In this document: one piece after another, positions 46,924 to 54,881 of the stretch
Numbering within the stretch: position 1 is the stretch's first letter
Layout of the letters: the number at the start of each line of letters is the position of its first letter
DNA from: Candidatus Sodalis pierantonius str. SOPE
Lineage (GTDB): Bacteria > Pseudomonadota > Gammaproteobacteria > Enterobacterales > Enterobacteriaceae
Direction: 5' to 3'
Length of the DNA: 64,000 nucleotides
Assembly (NCBI RefSeq): GCF_000517405.1
Contig: NZ_CP006568.1
Span: 2,480,001-2,544,000 of the forward strand
Position numbers and translations under genes: made by a program
The notes under the pieces: generated by a model
The model's input: the letters and a program-made list of their open reading frames with translations, nothing else
What the model was told of the DNA's origin: nothing
The model's database searches: none

Positions 46924-48474
46924 TTAGTGATAACTGTCCGGACCTCGGAGGTTTTCGTGAACCAGCATTGATACGCCGGCTCCGTCCTGGGTGACCTCAC
47001 TTTCACGACCGTGTTTCAATACGTTGGCTATGAAAGAGCGGTTAATGCATCCTTTCTCCAACGCCAGCGCGCAGGCCTTCTCCAGTCGCGTCGTCTCATA
47101 GCGCCGTTGCAGATTGAGTAGCCCCAGCACGGAGCGGTAAGTCTGCTCCGGATGGGCTTTGCTCTTTTGGATGGACTCGACCACTTTCAGTGTGCACACA
47201 CCCACCGACAGCGCCCAACTGCACAGCCTTTCCGGCGTCCACTGACTCTGCCCCTTATGGTTAGCCGGCATGTGCGCCGCCTGAGTCGTGTGCCTATAGG
47301 CGTTATCGCTGCGAGGGTGCGTAGCCACGCAGACGCCCTTATGGTGGATTTGCACCAGCCGTTGGGTGGCGATGACGTCAACGCGCTCGCCAACCAGCGG
47401 ATGCGGCACCGAGTACCAGTTTTTGCCGTAGTCTATGTGGTAATCAGGTCCCACTCGGGCAACGAGATACTCACTGTATTCCCATTGTGTGGGCGGTAGA
47501 GGCCCAAGAGCCGGTTTGTCCAGCTGCTCGAAGCGTTCAAGGCGACTTTGTCCGCCGTAATGACGCATCGGGCGCAGATTCAACTCATGATTGAGTTCTC
47601 GTATCACCTGGTTGAGTTCGGCCAGCGAGTAGAACCTACGTTTACGCAACCGGGCCAAAACCCAGCGTTCTACCAGCTGCACAGTTGATACTGCCTTCGC
47701 CTTGTCTTTCGGTTTTCTCGGGCGCGCCGGTAGCACCACTGTCTCATAGTGATTTGCCAGCGCCTGGTAGCCCTGGTTTATGACAGGCTCATAGCGGTCA
47801 GGGGTGCTGACAGCGCTGCGCAGATTATCAGGTATCATCAGCTCCGGAACCCCACCCATGAAGTGCAGGCAGCGGCTATTGGCGTTGAGCCACGATGCCA
47901 TGTCCTGGCCTTCGCAGGCTTCGATATACGCATAGCCTGACACGCCCATGGCAGCGACGAAGATAGCGACCTGGCGTACGCTACCGGTCGCAGGGTTGAC
48001 GATAGGTACGGTGGGGCCACAGAAGTCGATGAAGAGCTTTTCGCCAGCCTTGTGCTCCATGCGCATGGAACGCCGCTGCTTCTTTTTCCAGTCACGGAAC
48101 AGTGCACAAAACTGTGAGTAACCGAGGGCATCACCGCCCACGGCGGACTGATATTCCATCCAGAGCAGCTGCTTGGTCATGCCCTTGCGGCTTAACTCGG
48201 TATCGATATCAAGCCAGCTGGGTAATGTATTGATAACTTTTCCGGATTTGCCGGGATAGAGCAGGCGGTCGAGGTCGACGGGGGACAGTTCCGCCGGCAA
48301 TGGCCAGACCAGGTTAGCTACCGTGAATCGGCCGAGGATATCGTGCACGGTAGTACAGCCTATGCCGAGCGCTGCTGCGATAGTGCGATTCGAGCGACGC
48401 TGCTCGAATTTCATACGTAAAACATTAATATAGATGCACATTTCCGTTCTCGCTTTCTTCTTTTTACGTGCCAT
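46924..48474 (-). CDS. istA: IstA transposase (IS21 copy B), catalytic Glu lost
   Basis: A 516-aa protein almost identical to IstA of copy A, with an open frame. The third residue of the DDE triad is changed: KAKAVSTVQ instead of KAKAESTVQ. Residue 262 is GTA (Val, plus-strand 47689-47691) where copy A has GAA. D150 and D216 are present. The enzyme should bind DNA but not catalyse strand transfer. Confidence 0.93.
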   Translation of the reverse strand: MARKKKKARTEMCIYINVLRMKFEQRRSNRTIAAALGIGCTTVHDILGRFTVANLVWPLPAELSPVDLDRLLYPGKSGKVINTLPSWLDIDTELSRKGMTKQLLWMEYQSAVGGDALGYSQFCALFRDWKKKQRRSMRMEHKAGEKLFIDFCGPTVPIVNPATGSVRQVAIFVAAMGVSGYAYIEACEGQDMASWLNANSRCLHFMGGVPELMIPDNLRSAVSTPDRYEPVINQGYQALANHYETVVLPARPRKPKDKAKAVSTVQLVERWVLARLRKRRFYSLAELNQVIRELNHELNLRPMRHYGGQSRLERFEQLDKPALGPLPPTQWEYSEYLVARVGPDYHIDYGKNWYSVPHPLVGERVDVIATQRLVQIHHKGVCVATHPRSDNAYRHTTQAAHMPANHKGQSQWTPERLCSWALSVGVCTLKVVESIQKSKAHPEQTYRSVLGLLNLQRRYETTRLEKACALALEKGCINRSFIANVLKHGRESEVTQDGAGVSMLVHENLRGPDSYH

Positions 48475-48637
48475 GCCCCCGGAAGCTAAAAGTCTCCAGA
48501 GTATGGAGGAACAGAAGATGAGCGATCGGACAGAATCGGAATTGCTGATCGGGCGACCGGAATCAGTGATCGGATGAAATCAGAATTAGTGATCGGGTGA
48601 AATCGGAATCAGTGATCGGATGTGACCGGAACCAGCA

Positions 48638-50048
48638 TAGCTGGAGCAGGAGATGGCCAGATGACGCCCCCAGTCGGGGGGCGGCGCCGCCAAATCATCC
48701 TGGTCGGGATCGTCGCGGTAGGGATCGCGCAAAGCCTGATGCAGCTGCGCCAGTTCGCGAATGTCTCCCTTTTCCGCGCCCATAATCGCCTGCTGGGCCA
48801 GATAGTTGCGCAGCACAATGCGCGGGTTGACCGCCAGCATGGCTGCCGCCGGTAACGGGCAAACCAGTCGTCAAACGCCGCCCGGTCGATAAAATCATCG
48901 CGCAGCGGCGTGTGCGGATCCCGCCGTTCGGTCAGGCTGAGCGCACGGAAGGTTCGGCTATAATCGGCCCCCTCACGCGCCATCAGCCCCAATAAATCCG
49001 TCAGCAGTGCATTATCCTGTTCGCCCGCCCGCGTTAACCCCAATTTGGCGCGCATCCGCTCGCCATATGCCGCCATCAGCGCCGGCTCGTAACCTGAAAG
49101 CGCGGCCTGCAAATCCGCCACCGGCATCAGGCCGGCCAGGGACTGCGTCAGGCGGTTGAGGTTCCATAGCGCCACCGCCGGCTGGTTATCAAACGCATAG
49201 CGACCCTGATAGTCGGAATGGTTACAGATAAAATCCGGTTGCCAGGCATCGAGAAAACCGTAGGGGCCATAATCGATCGTCAGGCCAAGTATCGACATAT
49301 TGTCGGTATTCATCACGCCGTGGGCAAAGCCGCTGGCCTGCCACTGGGCAATCATCCGCGCGGTGCGCGCTACCACATCGGACAACCACAGCCGATAGCG
49401 GCCCTCGACGCCCACCAGCGACGGCCAGTGTCGTTCAATGACGTAATCCGCCAACCGAGTCACTTTGTCCTGCTGGCGCAGATAATAGAAATGTTCAAAA
49501 TGGCCAAAGCGCACATGGCTGTCGGCGATACGCATCATCATCGCCCCCGGCTCCGGCTGCTCGCGCCATACCGGCTCCTCGCTGGTAATGATCGTCAGCG
49601 CGTGGGTGGTGGCGATACCGAGATGATGCAGCGCTTCAGAGGAAAGAAATTCGCGCACGACCGAACGCAAGACCGCTCGCCCATCCCCCATGCGCGAATA
49701 AGGCGTCAGACCCGCGCCTTTTAGATGCCAGTCAACGCTTTTGCCCTCCGCTAACTGCTGCTCGCCGAGCAGTATGCCGCGGCCATCCCCAAGTCGGCCG
49801 GCCCAGACGCCGAACTGATGCCCGCTGTACACCTGCGCCAGCGGCTGCATCCCGGGCAGCAGACGCTCGCCGGACCACACGCCGATCTCCTCCCCGGTAA
49901 ACAGCGCCGAATCGAGCGCCAGGTCACGCGCCAGCGCGTCATTATGGTAAAGCAGGCGCGCGCCCTTGAGCGGCGTAGGCGTCAGTTCGCTGTAATAGCC
50001 GGGCAGACAGCGATGGTAACTGTTGGTCAAAACCGGATAGTGTGGCAT
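48638..50048 (-). pseudogene. selO: Frameshifted protein adenylyltransferase selO (ydiU)
   Basis: SelO is a pseudokinase-fold enzyme that AMPylates redox proteins. Start at 50048 (MPHYPVLTNSYHRCL). The motifs PLAQVYSGHQFGVWAGRLGDGRG, LKGAGLTPYSRMGDGRAVLRS, GVMNTDNMSILGLTIDYGP and CNHSDYQGRYAFDNQP are intact. Near 48841-48856, after DDWFARYR, about 18 residues are lost with a frame change. AVNPRIVLRNYLAQQ ... DWGRHLAISCSS then continues in the other frame. The native TAA was AGC-TAA at the IS21 junction; the reading now runs into the IS. Confidence 0.92.
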
Positions 50049-50144
50049 ACGCCCTCCTGCCCTCAGTATAGCCGGCGCCATCCGCGCTTCCGACTTTTTG
50101 CCGCCGGCGCGGTGACGGCGCGCCGGCGGTGAAAGACGTGCACG

Positions 50145-51158
50145 TTAACGCAGGCTGGCCGCGAGCCAATCCGCCACCGCCGTCAGCGACGCGCGCTCCT
50201 CTGGCCACCACGCTTGCAACTGCCGACAACATGCCGCCACCGCCTCCGCACGGTATGGCTCGCCCGGCAGCCGCTCCGCCAGGGCTTCCAGCGGCGCGGG
50301 GTTCAGGCTATCGGTGAAGATACGGCAGCGGCTTATTGCGCCGTATTCAATGTCAAAGTGCAACTCCACGCACCCCCAGACAAAACGGGTGTCGAGCAGG
50401 TGGCTGAAGGCCGGCGCTGCGCCAAAATTCCACTCACAACTGCTTTGTCGACGAAACTGGTCGTCAAACCCCGGCAGGTCGGGGGTGTTTTGCGGCGAAA
50501 TGCGCTCCGGCGCCACCGACTCGCCGTAGTAGTCAAAGAACGCCTGCTGCACGCTTTGACATAGCTTGGCATGATCGAGCCCGGGCACCCGTTCAGCCAC
50601 GTTCGCCACGCGCGAGCGCACCGAGGTTATCCCCTTGGCTTGTAACTTTTTAACATCGGGATTCAGATAGTGTGTGAGACGGCTTAAATCGGCGTGCAGC
50701 AATACCGTGCCGTGATGAAACCCGCGATCGGCGGTCTGGCGGTAGGGGGAACCGCTGATTTTGCGCTCGCCGTCGGGCGTATCCATTACCAGATCGTTGC
50801 GTCCCGAGGCGCGGGCCTCGACCCCCAGCCGCCGCAGGCCGTCCAGCATGATGGCGGTGGAGAGACTTTTATCATATTCCGGCTTGCCGGCCATAAAGGT
50901 AAAGCAGGTGTTGCCCTGGTCATGAAACACCGCCCCGCCGCCGCTGCGGCGGGCCAGGCGTACACCGTCGCGTGCCATACAGCGGGTGTTGCACTCCTTC
51001 CAGGGATTTTGCGCGCGGCCGATAACCACGGTCTGCGCGTTGCGCCCTAAAAATAACACCCGTTGACTGGCCGGCATCTGGCGGAAAATGCACTCCTCCA
51101 CCGCCAGATTAAACCAGGGGTCGTGCGAGTCAGATAAAAGTAAACGTAATGATGACAT
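50145..51158 (-). CDS. lplA: Lipoate-protein ligase A
   Basis: Attaches free lipoate to E2 subunits and GcvH via lipoyl-AMP, a scavenging enzyme. It is 337 aa (E. coli 338). Motifs: FLGRNAQTVVIGRAQNPWKE, LARRSGGGAVFHDQGN, and the catalytic Lys in GERKISGSPYRQT. The C-terminal domain is complete (NPAPLEALAERLPG). In E. coli lplA maps elsewhere; here it lies between selO and nlpC, so it has been moved. The intact frame between decayed genes suggests use of host lipoate. Confidence 0.94.
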   Translation of the reverse strand: MSSLRLLLSDSHDPWFNLAVEECIFRQMPASQRVLFLGRNAQTVVIGRAQNPWKECNTRCMARDGVRLARRSGGGAVFHDQGNTCFTFMAGKPEYDKSLSTAIMLDGLRRLGVEARASGRNDLVMDTPDGERKISGSPYRQTADRGFHHGTVLLHADLSRLTHYLNPDVKKLQAKGITSVRSRVANVAERVPGLDHAKLCQSVQQAFFDYYGESVAPERISPQNTPDLPGFDDQFRRQSSCEWNFGAAPAFSHLLDTRFVWGCVELHFDIEYGAISRCRIFTDSLNPAPLEALAERLPGEPYRAEAVAACCRQLQAWWPEERASLTAVADWLAASLR

Positions 51159-51179
51159 GGGTTCTCCCGGCGCCGCGCC

Positions 51180-51647
51180 CTAGATGCGCCGCGCCTGCCA
51201 GTAGGCTTTACGCCAATAGCTATTGTCCAACGACGAGCGGATGACACCGCTGCTGGTTGAGGCGTGAATAAAAGTGTTGTCGGTATCATAAATGCCAACG
51301 TGCAGGCCATAGCGACCGCTGCCGGTTTTGAAAAACACCAAATCCCCGGGCAGCAATTCATCGCGATCGACTTTACTGCCGATATCGGTCTGCGCTTCGG
51401 TGGTCCGCGGCAGCAGGATGTCGAAACGATCGCGGAAGGTCAGGTAAACGAAACCGGAACAGTCCAGCCCGCTCGGGCTCATATCGCCATAGCGGTAGGG
51501 GGTGCCGTACCATTGATTAAGCTGGTCATTGAGCTTGGCAATGACCATGATGGAATCGGACAGGCGCGGATCCGGCGGCGGCGCATGGTGGCTACAGCCG
51601 GTTAACAATAGTAACAGCCCCAACAGTAAGACGGGCATCCTTTTCAT
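51180..51647 (-). CDS. nlpC: NlpC/P60-type lipoprotein
   Basis: Predicted murein D,L-endopeptidase anchored as a lipoprotein. It is 155 aa (E. coli 154). The signal peptide ends in LTGC. The Cys-His-His catalytic set is in SGLDCSGFVY, GLHVGIYD and FIHASTSSG. Start at 51647 (MKRMPVLLLG) is favoured over 51665. It is the last gene after the btu cluster, 7 bp from the btuD stop. With mepH frameshifted, NlpC is the intact P60 enzyme in this window. Confidence 0.94.
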   Translation of the reverse strand: MKRMPVLLLGLLLLLTGCSHHAPPPDPRLSDSIMVIAKLNDQLNQWYGTPYRYGDMSPSGLDCSGFVYLTFRDRFDILLPRTTEAQTDIGSKVDRDELLPGDLVFFKTGSGRYGLHVGIYDTDNTFIHASTSSGVIRSSLDNSYWRKAYWQARRI

Positions 51648-51654
51648 TATCCCT

Positions 51655-52113
51655 TCACTCCCCACAAGGCACTAACCAGCGACGACCGCCGGCCGATACC
51701 TGGCTGAACGAGACGGTGAACACTTTCGCCAATACGTCAGGGGTCATCACCTCGGCGGCGGTGCCTGCCGCCACCAGCTCGCCTTGCGCCATCAGCCAAA
51801 CCTCATCGGCGTGCTGTAAGGTATGATTGATATCATGCGCGCACATCAGCACGCTTAAGCCCACGGCGGTTAACAGGGCAATCAATTGGTCGAGCGCCAT
51901 CTGCTGGGCGATATCCAAACCGGCGGCGGGTTCGTCCAGCAACAGCAGGCGGGCATCGGCATTGAGCGTCGGCCAGACTTGCAGCATGACCGCCGCCAGC
52001 CGCGCCCGCTGCCATTCCCCGTCGGAAAGCGCGTTGAGCGGCCGCAAACGACCCGGCACCTGGATGTCATGGGCGCGCAGCAGCCAGGATGGCGAGGGTG
52101 CCGTTAATGCCAT
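51655..52113 (-). pseudogene. btuD: N-terminally truncated vitamin B12 ABC ATPase btuD
   Basis: BtuD powers BtuCDF B12 import; E. coli has 249 aa, here 152. The reading begins 3 bp after the btuE stop at a point matching about residue 100 of BtuD. The Walker A domain is therefore gone. The ABC signature is also altered (NALSDGEWQR for LSGGEWQR), while Walker B LLLLDEPAAGLD and the H-loop CAHDINH remain. The protein cannot bind ATP normally. Confidence 0.9.
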
Positions 52114-52116
52114 CGT

Positions 52117-52662
52117 TTATTGCGCCAGCGCTCGCTGTAGCGCGTCCAGGATAAGCGCGTCTTCCGGCGTCACGTCCGGCGCGAAACGCGCCAACACGCT
52201 GCCGACGAGAAATTTCTCGAAGTTCCACTGAATGTCCTCTTTGTGCGCCGGGGTTATTAGCCCTTTGGCGGCCAACCGCGCAGACAGCGTCCCCTGCGGC
52301 GCCGGGGTCGCCTCGGGGCAGGCGGCGATCAGCTCGCGGTACAACGGGTGGCGATGCTCGCCGTTCACTGTAATTTTACTGAACATGGGGAACTGCACGC
52401 CAAATGTCCCGCAGCAGAACGCCAGGATCTCCTCATCGCTGCCCGGCTCCTGGCCGGCGAATTCGTTGGACGGGAAACCCAGCACTTCAAATCCCTGGTG
52501 GCGCCAGGTTTGATAAAGACGCTCCAGCCCCGCGTACTGGTCGGTAAGGCCGCATTTGGAGGCGACATTGACGACCAGCAGCACCGAACCACGATAGGGT
52601 TCGAGGGTGGTGATGTCGCCCTGTAGAGACTTCAGCGGCAACGTGTAAAGTGTTTCATGCAT
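52117..52662 (-). CDS. btuE: Thioredoxin/glutathione peroxidase BtuE
   Basis: Non-haem peroxidase of the glutathione peroxidase family, 181 aa (E. coli 183). The peroxidatic Cys lies in NVASKCGLTDQY, and the Gln/Trp/Asn partners in the QEPGSDEE and WNFEKFLVG motifs. FPSNEF replaces the usual FPCNQF, so a second cysteine is missing there, which may alter the resolving step. It is not needed for B12 import despite its name, which fits its survival between broken btuC and btuD. Confidence 0.9.
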   Translation of the reverse strand: MHETLYTLPLKSLQGDITTLEPYRGSVLLVVNVASKCGLTDQYAGLERLYQTWRHQGFEVLGFPSNEFAGQEPGSDEEILAFCCGTFGVQFPMFSKITVNGEHRHPLYRELIAACPEATPAPQGTLSARLAAKGLITPAHKEDIQWNFEKFLVGSVLARFAPDVTPEDALILDALQRALAQ

Positions 52663-52707
52663 CCTACCCTCCTTGCTGTTGCGTTCGCGACCCTATGCCG
52701 ATCCAGG

Positions 52708-53223
52708 CTAGCCGCGCACGCGGATCAAAAGCCAGATAAACACCGGGGCGCCAAGCGCAGCGGTAACCACGCCCACCGGAATGTCCGCCGCCCGGAGACT
52801 CACGCGCGCCACGACATCCGCCAGCAGCAACATACCGCCGCCGGCCACCGCACTCAGCCCCAATACCCACACCGGCAGCCGGCCGCCGCCCAACAGGACC
52901 GCCAGGGTCAACGTCATGCCGGCGCCGAGCAGGCCCGGCTCCGCCAACGGATTGTCGAAGATGCCCTGCATCACCGCCCCCGCCATCCCCAGCGACGCGC
53001 CCACCAATACCACCGCCAGCGTGCGCGGCAAGCGCAATTGCCAGATAAACAGCCGTGCATCATCGCTCAGCCAGCGCGTCGGCCACAGCCAGATTTCACC
53101 GGCGCTGAGGCTGAAAATCAGCGCCGCCAGCAACAGTAACCCGAGCAGGACCAGCCGTCGTCGGTCGTATCGCTGTTGTCTTTTCAGCAAACAGGCGTAG
53201 CCCGGATCGCCCGAGGCGGTCAT
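52708..53223 (-). pseudogene. btuC: Internally deleted B12 permease btuC
   Basis: BtuC is a 326-aa inner-membrane permease. Here about 171 codons remain in frame. The N-terminal part (LFIWQLRLPRTLAVVLVGAS, VMQGIFDNPLAEPGLLGAG) is followed, after GRLPVWVLGLSAVAGG, directly by the C-terminal LLLADVVARVSLRAADIPVG and GAPVFIWLL. Roughly 150 residues with the central membrane helices and the BtuD contact loop are missing. Confidence 0.9.
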
Positions 53224-53421
53224 TTTGCCATCACTCCCTGCCTTCCCGCTCACGCCGGCGCGCTACGCCGCCGGCCCATAATGCTTCTATCCTAACGTTA
53301 TCCTATTGAAAGTGATAGCGCCGTAAGCGCGCTGGCGGGTCGCGCCGCTGTCTGACGCACAGAAGGCGAAAAAAAACGGGCAACGCGGCGCTTTCGTGAC
53401 GCCTACCGCCCTGCGGAAGAC

Positions 53422-53449
53422 AAAAAAGCCCGGGCGATGCAGCCCGGGC
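53422..53449 (-). terminator. Terminator of the DUF2502-like gene
   Basis: GCCCGGGC/GCCCGGGC stem with a 6-nt loop (53428-53449), followed on the minus strand by T6. It is placed just past the minus-strand gene. Confidence 0.8.
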
Positions 53450-53485
53450 CTCAATGATATTGGCAGGAATAACGCTAACGCCTGT

Positions 53486-53899
53486 TTAAGGCGCTGGCGG
53501 TTTCCGGTAGCGATCGCCACCGCCGTGGTCGTGGGGGCGGGTTTGGCGTGATGCCCCTGGCCGTGCGGCCCGCCGTGATAGGGCGCGCCCGCCGGCGGCC
53601 GAGGCGGGTGCGCAGGCACACGGGGATGGTGAACGGGCGGCGGGCGGCAATGTCGTTACCCAACGCCAACCATTCCAGTAGTAGCCATGTCGATTGCGCT
53701 CTCCCCAATAGCGGCCGCGATGATCATGCCACCAATGGGGCGGACGCCAGTCATACCCGTCCCAATAATAGCCGCGGCGATCCCGATCGCCTAGGTGCAA
53801 CACCCCCCCAGGGGTGACGATTTCCACCGCCACCCCCGCCAGCACACTCCCCACCGGCAACAACAACGCCACCGACAATACCCATGCTTTTCCATTCAT
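53486..53899 (-). CDS. Putative exported DUF2502-like protein, perhaps frameshifted
   Basis: 137 codons. A signal peptide (MNGKAWVLSVALLLPVGSVL) is followed by a hydrophilic, Trp/Tyr/Arg/His-rich part (LGDRDRRGYYWDGYDWRPPH, then GRYWGERNRHGYYWNGWRW). The GDRD-YWDG-W pattern resembles E. coli YpeC and DUF2502 proteins of unknown role. After about residue 82 the frame becomes low-complexity Ala/Arg/Pro. A different frame (HHPRVPAHPPRPP, then HGGPHGQGHHAKP) looks more natural, so a frameshift near 53640-53655 is possible. It is not at this location in E. coli. Confidence 0.55.
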   Translation of the reverse strand: MNGKAWVLSVALLLPVGSVLAGVAVEIVTPGGVLHLGDRDRRGYYWDGYDWRPPHWWHDHRGRYWGERNRHGYYWNGWRWVTTLPPAARSPSPCACAPASAAGGRALSRRAARPGASRQTRPHDHGGGDRYRKPPAP

Positions 53900-54477
53900 A
53901 AGAGGACCTTATCGCGGACGACATAAGCGGCGTTTATAGCAATGCCGCCCCGCGGCCACTATCAGGCAGCGTCTGATTTGCACAGCGCTTACCGTTTCGT
54001 TACCGAATCCTGACAATGATTGCCGCGCGTCAGTGACCGGGCGTATGGCCATCTCATGGGCAAATGCGCCGCTCGCACGGCCGCCGTCGCGCGCAAATCC
54101 ATCGAGCGCGCGCGTTTTCATCGGCAAACGCGCTGCTGGTCATGGGCAGGCTACAATTGCGGGACGGGGGATGGAGAAAGAGTTTATTTGTGAGCCCCCT
54201 CTGTGCTGGCGGATGCGCAGACAATACCGCGATGGCGGCTAGCGCCGCTTTATCGCCGACCACGGCAGGCGGGAATCATGATGAGCGCCCTCGCCAAGGC
54301 GCTTACAGGTTGAATCGGCGCTACCCCGCGGTGAACAGATTTGTCAGCTGTCGGTCCGACAGAAGGGCTGCTAATTAGCGGGTCAGCCGCTGGGGTAAGG
54401 CGTGGGTTTGTCTGACGTACGGCGACAGGCCGGTCAGCAGCGGGCCGCCTGTCGACCTGATCGTCGGCCAGCCCACA
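53900..54477. other. Gene-free interval ihfA to DUF2502 gene
   Basis: About 580 bp, no supported gene. Several open frames here have no family resemblance. Confidence 0.5.
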
Positions 54478-54511
54478 AAAGAAGCAAAGTCCCGGCCCTA
54501 AGGCCAGGACT
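54478..54511 (-). terminator. ihfA terminator
   Basis: AGTCCCGGCC/GGCCAGGACT stem (54488-54511) with CTAA loop, followed on the minus strand by TTGCTTCTTTT. It lies about 70 bp after the ihfA stop. Confidence 0.7.
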
Positions 54512-54580
54512 CTGTCAGCCGCTGCAAGCCAAAGCGGTGAAGCGAAAAGCTGACGCGTAAGCGCCCGAGTGGCGTGCGCC

Positions 54581-54877
54581 TCACTCTTTCGGTGAGGCAT
54601 TCTCGACACGGCTTTTCAATTTCTGCCCCGGGCGGAAAGTCACTACCCGACGGGCGGTGATGGGAATATCTTCGCCCGTTTTTGGGTTGCGTCCTGGCCG
54701 CTGGTTTTTGTCGCGCAAATCAAAATTACCGAAGCCTGATAATTTTACCTGCTCGCCATTTTCCAACGCCCGGCGCACTTCCTCAAAAAACAGTTCCACT
54801 ATTTCTTTGGCATCCCGTTTGCTCAGCCCGAGCTTTTCAAACAGGTATTCTGACATTTCAGCTTTAGTAAGCGCCAT
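54581..54877 (-). CDS. ihfA: Integration host factor alpha subunit
   Basis: Sequence-specific DNA-bending protein, heterodimer with IhfB. It is 98 aa (E. coli 99). The HU/IHF fold is complete: N-terminal helices (MALTKAEMSEYLFEKLGLSK), the beta-arm with the intercalating Pro in GRNPKTGEDIPITARRVVTF, and the C-terminal helix. It begins 5 bp after pheT and is cotranscribed with pheST. Confidence 0.97.
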   Translation of the reverse strand: MALTKAEMSEYLFEKLGLSKRDAKEIVELFFEEVRRALENGEQVKLSGFGNFDLRDKNQRPGRNPKTGEDIPITARRVVTFRPGQKLKSRVENASPKE

Positions 54878-54881
54878 AAGT

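Larger units (their letters stand above)
46044..48637 (-). mobile_element. IS21-family element, copy B
   Basis: 2594 bp. Same ends as copy A (TGCAGATTCCG ... CCGGAACCAGCA), with a perfect 5-bp target duplication TAGCT (46039-46043 and 48638-48642). The right end has one extra GATCGG-type sub-repeat compared with copy A. The insertion falls exactly on the last codons of selO. Confidence 0.95.

Noticed and set aside
53900..54477. Possible lost gene between ihfA and the DUF2502 gene
   Set aside because: All six frames were looked at for familiar motifs and none were found; left as gene-free.
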